The notes under the pieces: model-generated
The model's database searches: none
What the model was told of the DNA's origin: nothing
The model's input: only the letters and a program-made list of their open reading frames with translations
Translations under genes and position numbers: made by a program
Assembly: GCF_018402175.1 (NCBI RefSeq)
Contig: NZ_JAGYJK010000007.1
Location: 1-64,000, forward strand
Length of the DNA: 64,000 nt
Source: Yoonia sp.
GTDB lineage: Bacteria > Pseudomonadota > Alphaproteobacteria > Rhodobacterales > Rhodobacteraceae
Direction: 5' to 3'
Part shown: one piece after another, positions 16,657 through 26,192 of the stretch
How the letters are laid out: each line of letters starts with the position of its first letter
Numbering within the stretch: position 1 is the stretch's first letter

Positions 16657-19209
16657 TCACGGTTTGGTGATTTTATCCTTCAGGGCCAGTTGTGCCGCCA
16701 TCAGCCGCGCCCCCGGCACCCGGAACGGCGAACAAGAGACGTAATCGAACTTGTGATCGCGGCAAAAGGCGATGGCGCTACGGCTACCGCCATGTTCGCC
16801 GCAAATCGACAACACGACATCGGGCCGGCCACGCCGCCCGCGTTCGGCACCCATGGCCACCAATTCGCCCACACCTTCGATGTCGAGCGTGTGAAACGGG
16901 TCTTCGGCATAGACGCCTTGCTGCACATAGGTGGACATGAACCGCCCCGCATCATCGCGCGACAGACCATAAGTCATCTGCGTCAGGTCATTGGTGCCAA
17001 AAGACAAAAATTCGGCATGGGCGGCAATATCCTGCGCGCGCAGGGCCGCACGCGGGGTTTCGACCATCACGCCCAGCCGGTAATTCAACGTCGCGCGCGC
17101 CCGTCCGGCCACCAGATTGGCGACACTTTCGATGCGGGATTTCATCAGCTCGACTTCGCGCATCGCCGAGACCAGCGGGATCATGATATCGACAGCAGGC
17201 GCGATGCCCTTGGCCCCTACGGCCACCATCGCCTCGAAAATCGCCTGCGCCTGCATGTCGTAAATCTCGGGGATGGCGATTCCCAGCCGCACGCCGCGCA
17301 TCCCCAGCATCGGGTTGTATTCGCTAAGCGCCGCGACACGTTCGGCCACTTCGGGCAAAGGCAGCGCCAGCTGTTCGGCCAGATCGCGCATTCCGGCCTT
17401 GTCGGAGGGCAGGAATTCATGCAGCGGCGGGTCGAACAGGCGCACGCAGACGCTGCGCCCTTCCATGATGCTGAACAATTCGGCGAAATCCGCGCGCTGC
17501 ATCGGCAACAGACGATCCAGCACGGCGCGGCGGTCCTTGCTGCTTTCGGCAAAGATCATCTCGCGCATGACACCCAGACGGTCGCCTTCGAAGAACATAT
17601 GTTCGGTGCGGCACAGCCCGATGCCTTCGGCGGCGAAATTGCGCGCGGTCTGCGCATCGGCTGGCGTGTCGGCATTGGCGCGCACGCCAATATCGCGGAA
17701 CGTGTCGGCCCATTCCAGCAGGGTCTGGAACGCACCATCGAGCGATGCCTCTAGCATCGGCGGCGCACCGGCCAGCACCTGGCCCGTGGTGCCATCGACG
17801 GTGATGATGTCACCGGCGGCAAAGGTCCGCCCGTCGGGGGCTATGACGCGGCCCGATTTGCGGTCGATCAGCAGGTCGGACGCGCCCACGACACAAGGCA
17901 CGCCAAGGCCGCGCCCGATCACGGCGGCATGGCTGGTGATGCCGCCACGCATCGTCAGCACGGCGGATGCGGCATGCATCCCGCGGATATCCTCGGGCGT
18001 GGTTTCGCGGCGGACCAGCACGCAAGCCTCGCCGCGCGCGGCACTGGCCTGCGCCTCGTTCGCGGTCAGCACGATCCGGCCGCTGGCCGCACCCGGGCTG
18101 GCGGCAATCCCTGTCACCAGCACATCGCGCGGCGCGCTGGGGTCCACCTGCCGGTGCAGCAATTCGGACAAGGCGACGGGTTCGACGCGCAACACCGCAT
18201 CCTGCCGCGTGATCACGCCATCTTCGGCCAAAGCTACGGCGATCCGCACAGAGGCCCGCGACGACCGCTGCACCCGCACGGCATCAAGGATATAAAGCTT
18301 GCCCGCGTCGATGGTGAATTTCACCTGCATTTCTTCGCGCAGATGCTGGCGGCACAGCGCGCCGCAGTCCAGCAGCTGCGCAAAAGTCTGCGGACAGCGG
18401 TCTTGCAAGGATGCGCCACGCGGATCACGGGTCAGATAGAGCGCGCCTTCCGCATCGGTTTTGTCCATCTGCGGCACGTTCTGCGCAACATAGCGGCCGG
18501 TGATCCGCGGCGCGCCCGTGGTGCTATCGACGAATTGCACGGTGCCGGTGCCACATTCGCCCTGCCCCAGCCCCAGCGCCATGGCCTGTACCACAAGGCC
18601 CAAGCCTGCATCGGCGGGCGCGCCCTTGGCCTGGCGCAACAGCCGCGCAGAGGTGCCATCCCAGGCGCGCGCCATGGACCGCAACACCTCGGCCAGTTGG
18701 ACGGCGGGGTCTTGCGGGAAAGGCTCATCCGTTTCGGCCTCATAGGCGGCCAGCATCACGCGCAGGGCGCTGGCATCGGCGATATCGGGCAGGTGGAATT
18801 CGTCAGGGTCCAGCCGCGCCACATGCACCGCGTAGGATTGCACAAAACGCAGGTACAGCCGCGCCGCCGCCGCCTCGCCCATGGCCTGCGACATGCTGAC
18901 AAAGCGTGCATCATTCATGCCCACATTCAGGATTGCCGATGGCCCGCCCCAATCGGCGCTCTCGCTCGACGGGCGCACGGACAACAGCGGCTGCGCGCCG
19001 AAAGGCACCATCAATGCGGCCATATCAGGCAGGTTGCCAAGGGCTGCATCGCGCACCGCATCAAAGGACAAAGCCACGGTGACAGGCACCGGCATAGCGA
19101 GCCGGATCAGCCGTTGCAGGCATTTTGCCCGCCCGCCATGGGCCGCAACCGAGACCGGCGCGGTCGGCGTGATCAGGGTCACGCGGTCTTGTTTGATCTG
19201 TTGCTGCAC
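16657..19209 (-). CDS. ppdK: Pyruvate, phosphate dikinase / PEP-utilising enzyme family protein
   Basis: 850 residues, slightly shorter than usual PPDK (about 870-890). An N-terminal ATP-binding part (SVRPSSESADWGGPSAILNVGMND) is followed by the phospho-histidine domain (LTMRGGITSHAAVIGRG, His at about residue 425) and the PEP/pyruvate TIM barrel (CRTEHMFF, NPMLGMRGVRLG, GVMVETPRAAL, FGTNDLTQMTYGLSRDD, catalytic Cys in SICGEHGG). It would interconvert pyruvate and PEP. The ATP-binding domain is less standard than the rest, so another PEP-dependent kinase activity is possible. It starts with GTG. It follows glyS on the same strand. Confidence 0.85.
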   Translation of the reverse strand: MQQQIKQDRVTLITPTAPVSVAAHGGRAKCLQRLIRLAMPVPVTVALSFDAVRDAALGNLPDMAALMVPFGAQPLLSVRPSSESADWGGPSAILNVGMNDARFVSMSQAMGEAAAARLYLRFVQSYAVHVARLDPDEFHLPDIADASALRVMLAAYEAETDEPFPQDPAVQLAEVLRSMARAWDGTSARLLRQAKGAPADAGLGLVVQAMALGLGQGECGTGTVQFVDSTTGAPRITGRYVAQNVPQMDKTDAEGALYLTRDPRGASLQDRCPQTFAQLLDCGALCRQHLREEMQVKFTIDAGKLYILDAVRVQRSSRASVRIAVALAEDGVITRQDAVLRVEPVALSELLHRQVDPSAPRDVLVTGIAASPGAASGRIVLTANEAQASAARGEACVLVRRETTPEDIRGMHAASAVLTMRGGITSHAAVIGRGLGVPCVVGASDLLIDRKSGRVIAPDGRTFAAGDIITVDGTTGQVLAGAPPMLEASLDGAFQTLLEWADTFRDIGVRANADTPADAQTARNFAAEGIGLCRTEHMFFEGDRLGVMREMIFAESSKDRRAVLDRLLPMQRADFAELFSIMEGRSVCVRLFDPPLHEFLPSDKAGMRDLAEQLALPLPEVAERVAALSEYNPMLGMRGVRLGIAIPEIYDMQAQAIFEAMVAVGAKGIAPAVDIMIPLVSAMREVELMKSRIESVANLVAGRARATLNYRLGVMVETPRAALRAQDIAAHAEFLSFGTNDLTQMTYGLSRDDAGRFMSTYVQQGVYAEDPFHTLDIEGVGELVAMGAERGRRGRPDVVLSICGEHGGSRSAIAFCRDHKFDYVSCSPFRVPGARLMAAQLALKDKITKP

Positions 19210-19288
19210 TGCGGCACCGCCCTATTGCGTAGGTGCAGCATAGAACAGGAAATGGCCATGCGTAAAGCCAAGTTGACAGACAAGGTGT

Positions 19289-21392
19289 CTAGCCTTCGAT
19301 TTTTGTTATATCAGCGACGGAAAGACAGATTTTCCTGATCCGCGACAAAAGGTTAAGCCGGTTTCGGCGGATCACTTGCCGGTCATCATTGACCTGCACA
19401 GCGGTGAAAAATGCATCAATCGGCCCGCGAAGTGCCGCCATAGCAGTCATTGCAGTGCTGAAATCTTCGGCGGCCATCGCGGGCGCGATTTGTGCATCCG
19501 CAGCATCAAGCGCGGCAAACAGCGCCTTTTCGGCGTCATCCTCGGCGAATTTCAGGTCCGCGCCATAGGAATATTCGACGCCGTCCTTGTCCTCGGCCTG
19601 GGTGAGGATGTTGTTGGCGCGCTTGAACCCCTGAATCAGGTTTTCGCCGTCATCGGTCGCCAGCGTTTCCGCCAAGGCGCGGGCGCGTTTGACGAGCAAG
19701 GTCAGGTCGTCGTTGCCCGGCATGGCGATGCAGGCGTCGATGATGTCGTGGCGGATGCCCTGGTCACGCAGGTAGACCTTGAGGCGGTCGTGGAAGAAGG
19801 CGAGGAGGTCAGCCAACTTTTCATCAAAGCCAGTCATGCTTTGTTGTGTCACCATCATGGTAAAAGCGACGGCAAAACTGCCCGTGCGTTGGCCCAGCCT
19901 GAGCGTCAAACCATTCTCCAACACCAACCGAATAACCCCAAGCGCGGCCCTACGCAGCGCAAAGGGGTCCTTGCTCCCTGTCGGTTTCTCGTCGATCGCC
20001 CAGAAGCCTGTCAGCGTGTCGATCTTGTCGGCCAGCGCCACGGCCACCGATACGGGCGCTGTCGGCACCGCATCGGACGGGCCCAGCGGCGAATAATGGT
20101 CCTGGCAGGCGGCGGCTACCGCCGGATCCAATCCGGCGGCTCTTGCATAATAAGACCCCATCAGCCCCTGCAATTCGGGGAACTCACCCACCATCGCAGA
20201 TTGCAGATCAGCCTTGGCGACCTTGGCCGCCTGTTCCGCCAGATCGGGGTCAGCGCCCACATGCGGCGCGATCTCGCGCGCCAAGGCCGCGATCCGCGCG
20301 ATGCGGTCGGCCTGCGATCCCAGCTTGTTGTGGAAGGTCACATTGGCCAGCCCCGCGCCCATGCCTTCGAGCCCAGCATCCTTGACCCTGCGCAGGTCAT
20401 TTTCCCAAAAGAATTTCGCATCCGACAGCCGTGCTGCCAGCACCTTTTGGTTGCCCGCCAGAATGGTCGCCCCGTGATCGGCGGTGGCCATGTTCGCCAC
20501 GGTCACAAAGCGTTCGATCCGGCCTGTCTTGGGGTTGCGGACCGAAAAGAACTTCTGGTGCTCCTTCATCGAGGTTTGCAACACCTCGGGCGGCAGGCCC
20601 AGAAACGCATCGTCAATCCGGCCCAACAGGACGACAGGCCATTCGACCAGCCCTGCCACTTCTGCCAACAGCCCGTGATCCTCGACCAGTTCCAGACCCG
20701 ATGCAAAGGCCTGCTGGGTTGCGTCGTTCCAGATCACCTCGGCGCGTTCATCGGCGCGCAGGATGACATGGGCGCGTTTCAGTTTCGCCTCGTAATCGTC
20801 AAAACCGTTCACCGTAAAGGCGTCGGGCGACAGGAAACGGTGGCCCCGCGTGCTGCGCCCTGCGGTGATGCCGTCGATGGTCAGTGGCACGACCTCGGCG
20901 CCTGCTTCATCCGACAACAGGCAGATGATCGCCTGCAGCGGGCGCACCCATTTCAGCGCTGCCCGTGCCCCAGCGCATCGACTTGGGCCAGGGGAAATTG
21001 CGCACGGTCGCGTCCAGCACTTCGGCGATGATGTCGGCGGCCTTGCGCCCCGGCTTTTCGATCACGGCGAAATAGGTCTGGCCTTTCTTGTCGTCGCGGA
21101 TTTCCAGCGCCTCGCGGGTGATGCCCGCTCCGCGCAGAAACCCGTCGATGGCTGCATCCGGCGCGCCGACCTTGGGGCCTTTGCGGTCTTCACGCACAGC
21201 GCGGCTTTCGCCGGTCAGCCCGTCGATGGCCAGCGTCAGGCGGCGCGGCGTGGCAAAGGCGGCGGCACCGGCATAGGTCAACCCCGCCTCGACCAGTCCA
21301 TCCGTCACCAGCTTGCGCAGATCATCGGCGGCGCGGGCCTGCATACGGGCCGGAATTTCCTCGGAAAAAAGTTCAATCAGAAGATCAGGCAT
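19289..21392 (-). pseudogene. glyS: Glycyl-tRNA synthetase beta subunit, reading frame broken by one extra base
   Basis: GlyS with GlyQ charges tRNA-Gly. The N-terminal part ([18 protein letters not shown] to [14 protein letters not shown]) reads from 21392; the rest ([15 protein letters not shown] to the HD-like and anticodon-binding region LLSRIRKICLSVADITKIEG) reads in another frame from about 20955. Dropping one base in CAGCGCTG at about 20956-20960 restores GTGSLKWVRPL, the expected family sequence, and a 700-residue protein. As the gene is essential and the rest is intact, a sequencing error is the likeliest reading. The start shares TAATG with the gene before. Confidence 0.92.
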
Positions 21393-21910
21393 TATTGCAG
21401 GCTTTCGGGGGCTGGGGGGCAGGTGTCAGGGGCGGGATAGCGGTTGAACACGGCTTCGCCGCAGGCGTTGATCTCGTGCCAGATATAGGCGCGCCCGTCA
21501 GGGTAAACCGCGACCACGCGGTCGATGCCGTATTGCAGGTTGGCGGTGCCCATATAGGCGCTGGCCAGCCCTTGGCGCAGGTCCGCGCCGATCTGGGGGG
21601 CGTCGAAACAGTCAAACCAGCGCGGCGCGATACGCGGTTCAGCAAAGGGCAAGGGCGTCGCCATGGCCAGCGTCGCCGTGTCGATATCAGTGGTCAGGCA
21701 GGCGCGATACCGCAGCGGGCTGGATATCGCGTCGATGCCGGTGAAATCCGAAAATGGCAGGATAATCGGATCGCCATCTGCGCCGGTCAGGGTGATGTCG
21801 CCTTGGGCGGCAACAACATCTTCGTAATAGGCATAGACCTGCAGGTAATACATGGCCCCACCAAAGACGGCGGCCAACACCAGCATCCCCACGATCAATA
21901 TGCGTGCCAT
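21392..21910 (-). CDS. Small membrane-anchored protein between glyQ and glyS (DUF6446-like)
   Basis: 172 residues: one N-terminal membrane helix ([22 protein letters not shown]) and a soluble, probably periplasmic domain with four cysteines ([32 protein letters not shown]) that could form disulfides. The function is unknown; I believe it belongs to the rhodobacteral family DUF6446. It overlaps glyQ (TGATG) and glyS (TAATG) by one base each, so all three are translationally coupled, which is odd for a membrane protein within a tRNA-synthetase pair. Confidence 0.8.
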   Translation of the reverse strand: MARILIVGMLVLAAVFGGAMYYLQVYAYYEDVVAAQGDITLTGADGDPIILPFSDFTGIDAISSPLRYRACLTTDIDTATLAMATPLPFAEPRIAPRWFDCFDAPQIGADLRQGLASAYMGTANLQYGIDRVVAVYPDGRAYIWHEINACGEAVFNRYPAPDTCPPAPESLQ

Positions 21911-22830
21911 CAGGCGCTGACCCCCGCAGCTTCGGTCTGCATGAAAGCATCGGCACAGGCCTTGGCCAGCGCGCGCACCCGTCCGATATAGGCCTGCCGT
22001 TCGGTGACGGAAATCACGCCGCGCGCATCCAGCAGGTTGAACAGATGGCTGGCCTTGATACACTGGTCATAGGCGGGGTGGGCCATGATGATCTGCATAT
22101 CTTTCTTGGGGTCATGCGCGGCGGTGGACAGGATGCGGTGGCATTCAGCCTCGGCATCCTTGAAATGCTGCAGCAGCATGTCGGTATCGGCCACGTCGAA
22201 ATTCCAGCGCGCATATTCCTGTTCGGTCTGGCGAAAGATGTCGCCATAGCGCAGCGCAATAGGCGCGTCAGGATCGTTGAACGGCATATCCATCACATGA
22301 TCCACGCCCAGCACATACATCGCCAACCGTTCCAGACCATAGGTCAATTCGCCCGACACAGGGCGGCAGTCATGCCCGCCGACCTGCTGGAAATAGGTGA
22401 ACTGGCTGACTTCCATCCCGTCGCACCAAACCTCCCAGCCCAGACCCCAGGCGCCAAGCGTCGGGCTTTCCCAGTCATCCTCGACAAAGCGGATATCGTG
22501 CAGATGCGCGTCGATCCCGATGGCGGCCAGTGACCCCAGATAAAGGTCCTGCAAATCCGGCGGGCTGGGTTTGATCAGCACCTGATATTGGTAATAATGC
22601 TGCAACCGGTTGGGGTTTTCACCATAGCGCCCGTCGGTCGGGCGGCGGGACGGTTGCACATAGGCGGCAGCCCAGGGTTTTGACCCCAGCGACCGCAAGG
22701 TGGTGCCGGGGTGAAAGGTGCCTGCACCGACTTCCATGTCATAGGGTTGCAGGATCGCACAGCCCTTGGCCGCCCAATAGGACTGAAGCCGCAGGATGAT
22801 TTCCTGAAAACTGCGCGGTTTGTCGGACAT
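21910..22830 (-). CDS. glyQ: Glycyl-tRNA synthetase alpha subunit
   Basis: 306-residue catalytic subunit of the two-subunit bacterial enzyme. Class II signatures are visible: [74 protein letters not shown] and [12 protein letters not shown]. The start at MSDKPRSF matches the family; the in-frame ATG at 22860 is less likely. Confidence 0.97.
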   Translation of the reverse strand: MSDKPRSFQEIILRLQSYWAAKGCAILQPYDMEVGAGTFHPGTTLRSLGSKPWAAAYVQPSRRPTDGRYGENPNRLQHYYQYQVLIKPSPPDLQDLYLGSLAAIGIDAHLHDIRFVEDDWESPTLGAWGLGWEVWCDGMEVSQFTYFQQVGGHDCRPVSGELTYGLERLAMYVLGVDHVMDMPFNDPDAPIALRYGDIFRQTEQEYARWNFDVADTDMLLQHFKDAEAECHRILSTAAHDPKKDMQIIMAHPAYDQCIKASHLFNLLDARGVISVTERQAYIGRVRALAKACADAFMQTEAAGVSA

Positions 22831-22886
22831 GGGCACCCTCGTTTGCATCTTGGCCGTCACATAGGCCCCGCTGCGGCAAGGGTCAA

Positions 22887-24335
22887 TCAGTTGCGCCAGA
22901 ACCGGACCGAGATGATGGTCAGCACCACCATCACCTCAAGCCTGCCGATGAACATCGCCATCGCCAAAATCCATTTGGCGGGATCGTTGATACCGGCGAA
23001 ATTGCCCGCCGGTCCAATCTCTGACCCAAGGCCGGGGCCGATATTGGCAATGGCCGTCGCCGCCCCCGACAGCGAGGTGATGAAATCCAGCCCCGTCAGC
23101 CCCAAAAGCACGGTGATGATCCCCAGCAGCGACACGAAGGCCACGAAAAAGGCGATGACCGAATTGATCACATCATCCCCGATGGGGCGGCCTTCAAAGC
23201 GGGGGGCAAAGACACCGTGCGGGCTGTGGATCTGGCGGATCTGGCTTTTGATCGCGGCAAACAGGATCTGGTAGCGGAACACCTTGACCGAACAGGCGGT
23301 GGACCCCGCACATCCCCCGATCAGTCCGATGAAGAAAAACGCGACCACGGGAAACGTGCCCCATTGCATGTAATCGGCGCTGGCATAGCCGGTGCCCGAC
23401 ATGATCGAGACGATGTTGAACATCGCCTCGCGAAAGGCCAGTTCCGTCCATGCGCCTTCGCGTGCCCAAAGCCAGGCCGTCATCAACATGATGAACAAGG
23501 CCAGCAGGCCAAAAAAGGCCCGGACCTGGCTGTCGCGCCACAAGGGTTCGGCCGTACCGGCCAATAGTTGAACATAGCGCACAAAGGGCAATGCCGCGAG
23601 GATCATGAACACCACGGCGGTGTAATGGATGCCCGCGTTGAACGCGCCAAAGGAATTGTCGGTCGTCGCCATGCCCCCCGTCGATACGGTGGTCAGCGCG
23701 TGGACAAACGCATCAAAAGGGTCCATTCCCAAGGCGGAATAGATCAGCCCGCAGGCCACCGTCAGCACCAGATAGATCACCGAAATCTGGCTTGCGATCT
23801 GGCCTGCACGGGGCAGAATTTTTCCCATGGTTTCAAAAGCTTCTGACCGGAAAATCTGCATCCCCCCGACCCGCAATTCGGGCAGGAACACCATCGCCAC
23901 CACGATAATCCCGATCCCGCCCAGCCATTGCAGCAGCCCGCGCCACAACAGTAAGCCAGCAGGCAAAGTTTCCAGCTGGGTAAAGGTCGTGGCCCCGGTC
24001 GTTGTCAGCGCCGACATGGCTTCGAAAAAGGCATCGGTCAGGGATGCCTCGGTCGCGCCCAGAATGAACGGGATCGCCCCGAACAATGGCAAGGTCAGCC
24101 AGACCAGCGAGGTCAGCAGGAACGTCTGCCGCAGCGTCAGCCCCGCCGTCACGCCATTGGCGCAGGCCAGCGCCAGCAAGCCCCCCGTCAGGATCGTCAC
24201 GATCGCGCTTTCGAAAAAGACGAACCAATGCCGATCACCTGCCAGCAGGTCGGCCGCCAGCGGCACCAGCATCGTCACCCCGAGCGAGGCGATCAACAGG
24301 CCGATCACATATCCGACAGGGCGCAGATCAAACAT
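22887..24335 (-). CDS. trkH: Trk-type potassium uptake membrane protein
   Basis: 482-residue inner-membrane K+ transporter subunit of the TrkH/TrkG family. Four pore loops with the selectivity glycine are visible: [26 protein letters not shown] and [12 protein letters not shown] at 24335 ([12 protein letters not shown]) gives the family length; the much longer open frame upstream is antisense to the photolyase-like gene. It normally needs TrkA, not present here. It leads into glyQ 56 bases downstream. Confidence 0.94.
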   Translation of the reverse strand: MFDLRPVGYVIGLLIASLGVTMLVPLAADLLAGDRHWFVFFESAIVTILTGGLLALACANGVTAGLTLRQTFLLTSLVWLTLPLFGAIPFILGATEASLTDAFFEAMSALTTTGATTFTQLETLPAGLLLWRGLLQWLGGIGIIVVAMVFLPELRVGGMQIFRSEAFETMGKILPRAGQIASQISVIYLVLTVACGLIYSALGMDPFDAFVHALTTVSTGGMATTDNSFGAFNAGIHYTAVVFMILAALPFVRYVQLLAGTAEPLWRDSQVRAFFGLLALFIMLMTAWLWAREGAWTELAFREAMFNIVSIMSGTGYASADYMQWGTFPVVAFFFIGLIGGCAGSTACSVKVFRYQILFAAIKSQIRQIHSPHGVFAPRFEGRPIGDDVINSVIAFFVAFVSLLGIITVLLGLTGLDFITSLSGAATAIANIGPGLGSEIGPAGNFAGINDPAKWILAMAMFIGRLEVMVVLTIISVRFWRN

Positions 24336-24416
24336 GCCGCAGCGTTGGACCGTGCCTGCGCCGCTGTCAAGAACGGCGGCCATTGAAACCCGCAAGGCGC
24401 GGGTTAATTGGCACGC

Positions 24417-25580
24417 ATGTTTACACCAAGCTACACCAACGCTGTAACGCGCCTTGCCGCATTCACCCCGCATGCGGGCCGCGATTACGCGGCAATGCGC
24501 AACCATGATGACATCGCCCATGTCTCGGCGCTGTCGCCCTATATCCGCCACCGGATCATCACCGAAGCAGATGTGTTGCGCGCCGTGCTGGCCCGCCACA
24601 GCCCGCAAGCCGCCGAAAAGTTCGTGCAAGAGGTGTTTTGGCGCACCTATTGGAAAGGCTGGCTGGAACTGCGCCCCACCGTCTGGGCCGATTACCAGCG
24701 CGATCTGGCCGCGGCGATGAACCAGATCCAGACACAGGCGGGCCTGCGCGCGCGATGGGAAGCCGCCTGTCTGGGCCAGACCGGCATCGACGGTTTTGAC
24801 CATTGGGCGCGGCAATTGGCGGATACAGGCTATTTGCACAATCACGCGCGGATGTGGTTTGCCTCGATCTGGATCCACACGTTGCAATTGCCGTGGGTGC
24901 TGGGCGCGGATTTCTTTTTGCGGCATCTGCTGGACGGTGATGCAGCGTCAAACACGCTGTCATGGCGCTGGGTCGGGGGCATCCAGACGCTGGGCAAAGC
25001 CTATCTGGCGCAGCCCGACAATATCGCCAAATATACGCAGGACCGGTTCCGCCCCGAGGGGCTCGCGCAGGTCGCGGCCGCCCTGCCCTGCCCGCCGCAT
25101 CCCGACCGCGGACCCTTGCCTGCCAGCGCCACCATCGATCCCGCCAAACGCACCGGATTGATCGTGACCGAGGAGGATTTGTCGCCGGGCTGGTTGCTGG
25201 ACAGGGTTGCGCCGGTTGCGACCGCCATTGTACAGACCACCGAGTGGCGCAGCCCGTTGCAGGTGGCCCCGATGGTGACCGATTTCGTCGCAGCCGCGAT
25301 GCGCGATTGTCACGACCGGTTTGCGGACAGGTTGGGCCGCGTCAGCGTGATCAGCCCCGATGCCTTGGCTGACTGGCGCAAGGCCGAAGGATTGGATCAG
25401 GTGGTGATGGCCTATTCCCCTGTCGGCCCCACCGCCGATGCGCTGCGTCCTGTCGATGCGCTGCGCGTGCTGCGCGCCTATGATCTGGACGCATGGCCGC
25501 ATGCCACGCATGGTTTTTTCCGGTTCAAGGATGCAATTCCCAAGCTGTTGGGCCGGATCAAGGGGCTGGCGGTGCTGTGA
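24417..25580 (+). CDS. Photolyase/cryptochrome-like FAD-binding protein with apparently permuted domains
   Basis: 387 residues. Unlike normal photolyases, the antenna-type alpha/beta domain is absent from the N-terminus: the chain starts almost at once in the helical FAD domain (VFWRTYWKGWLELRP, TGYLHNHARMWFASIW, FFLRHLLDGDAASNTLSWRWVGGIQT, NIAKYT). About 150 residues follow (LIVTEEDLSPGWLL, VVMAYSPVGPTAD, ATHGFFRFKDAIP) that look like a Rossmann-like domain, as if the order were reversed. DNA repair or light sensing is inferred from the FAD domain only. Transcribed divergently from trkH. Confidence 0.8.
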   Translation: MFTPSYTNAVTRLAAFTPHAGRDYAAMRNHDDIAHVSALSPYIRHRIITEADVLRAVLARHSPQAAEKFVQEVFWRTYWKGWLELRPTVWADYQRDLAAAMNQIQTQAGLRARWEAACLGQTGIDGFDHWARQLADTGYLHNHARMWFASIWIHTLQLPWVLGADFFLRHLLDGDAASNTLSWRWVGGIQTLGKAYLAQPDNIAKYTQDRFRPEGLAQVAAALPCPPHPDRGPLPASATIDPAKRTGLIVTEEDLSPGWLLDRVAPVATAIVQTTEWRSPLQVAPMVTDFVAAAMRDCHDRFADRLGRVSVISPDALADWRKAEGLDQVVMAYSPVGPTADALRPVDALRVLRAYDLDAWPHATHGFFRFKDAIPKLLGRIKGLAVL

Positions 25581-25596
25581 CCGCAGCACGCTGCGG
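25581..25596 (+). terminator. Hairpin directly after the photolyase-like gene
   Basis: CCGCAG, four-base loop, CTGCGG, starting at the base after the stop codon. No T-run follows, so it may be a 3' stabilising hairpin or part of the adjacent repeat rather than a true rho-independent terminator. Confidence 0.4.
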
Positions 25597-25598
25597 TC

Positions 25599-25657
25599 GC
25601 CTCCGGCGGGGATTGCGTCAAATCGCGCATCGCGCGAATTGACGAGCTCGGAAGATG
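25599..25657 (+). repeat. Dispersed gene-end repeat, copy 3, interrupted by a palindrome
   Basis: The left half GCCTCCGGCGGGGATT (25599-25614) and right half GAGCTCGGAAGATG (25644-25657) of the repeat seen at 1719 are separated by an inverted repeat: GTCAAATCGCGC (25617-25628), three bases, GCGCGAATTGAC (25632-25643), 11 of 12 positions pairing. Confidence 0.65.
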
Positions 25658-25724
25658 CGGCAGGCTTGATATCTGGCAGCGCAGTTGGTAAACTAAACAG
25701 ATCAGTTCATTAAATAGGTGCAAG

Positions 25725-26190
25725 ATGGCGATATCTGTGACGATCAATGGCACAGCGCACAGCGTCGATCTGCCGGATAATGTGCCGCTGCTCTGGGTGT
25801 TGCGCGACGCAATCGGGCTGACCGGCACCAAATTCGGCTGTGGTGTCGCCGCCTGTGGGGCCTGCACCGTGCAGATCGACGGCGTAGGCCGTGCGGTCCT
25901 GTCAGGTGGCGCTCGCCGATGTCTGGGGCGAGGTCACGACGATCGAAGGGCTGGGCCAGCCCGGCAATCTGGCGGTGATCCAGCAGGCCTGGATCGACCA
26001 TCAGGTCGCGCAATGCGGGTATTGCCAGTCCGGCCAGATCATGAATGCCGCAGCCTTGCTGGCCGAAACCCCTGCCCCCACGGATGACGATATCGACGCC
26101 GCCATGCAGGGCAACCTGTGCCGCTGCGGAACCTATCCGCGCATCCGTGCCGCAATCAAGGACGCGGCGCTGCGTCTGACGGAGGTCTGA
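25725..26190 (+). pseudogene. (2Fe-2S) subunit of a molybdenum hydroxylase (IorA-like), frameshifted
   Basis: Electron-transfer subunit of the xanthine dehydrogenase family, about 154 residues if repaired. The plant-ferredoxin-type cluster motif [13 protein letters not shown] reads from the ATG at 25725; the second cluster motifs ([28 protein letters not shown]) read in another frame. The frames meet at 25887-25890 (GGCC): dropping one base gives [15 protein letters not shown], as in relatives. It is followed two bases later by the large subunit. Either a sequencing error or a real lesion. Confidence 0.88.
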
Positions 26191-26192
26191 TC

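Noticed and set aside
20954-20964. Programmed ribosomal frameshifting in glyS
   Set aside because: No slippery heptamer or downstream structure is seen, and the family does not use recoding; a sequence error explains it more simply.
24336-24926. Possible long N-terminal extension of TrkH
   Set aside because: It is antisense to the photolyase-like gene, and family length fits a start at 24335.
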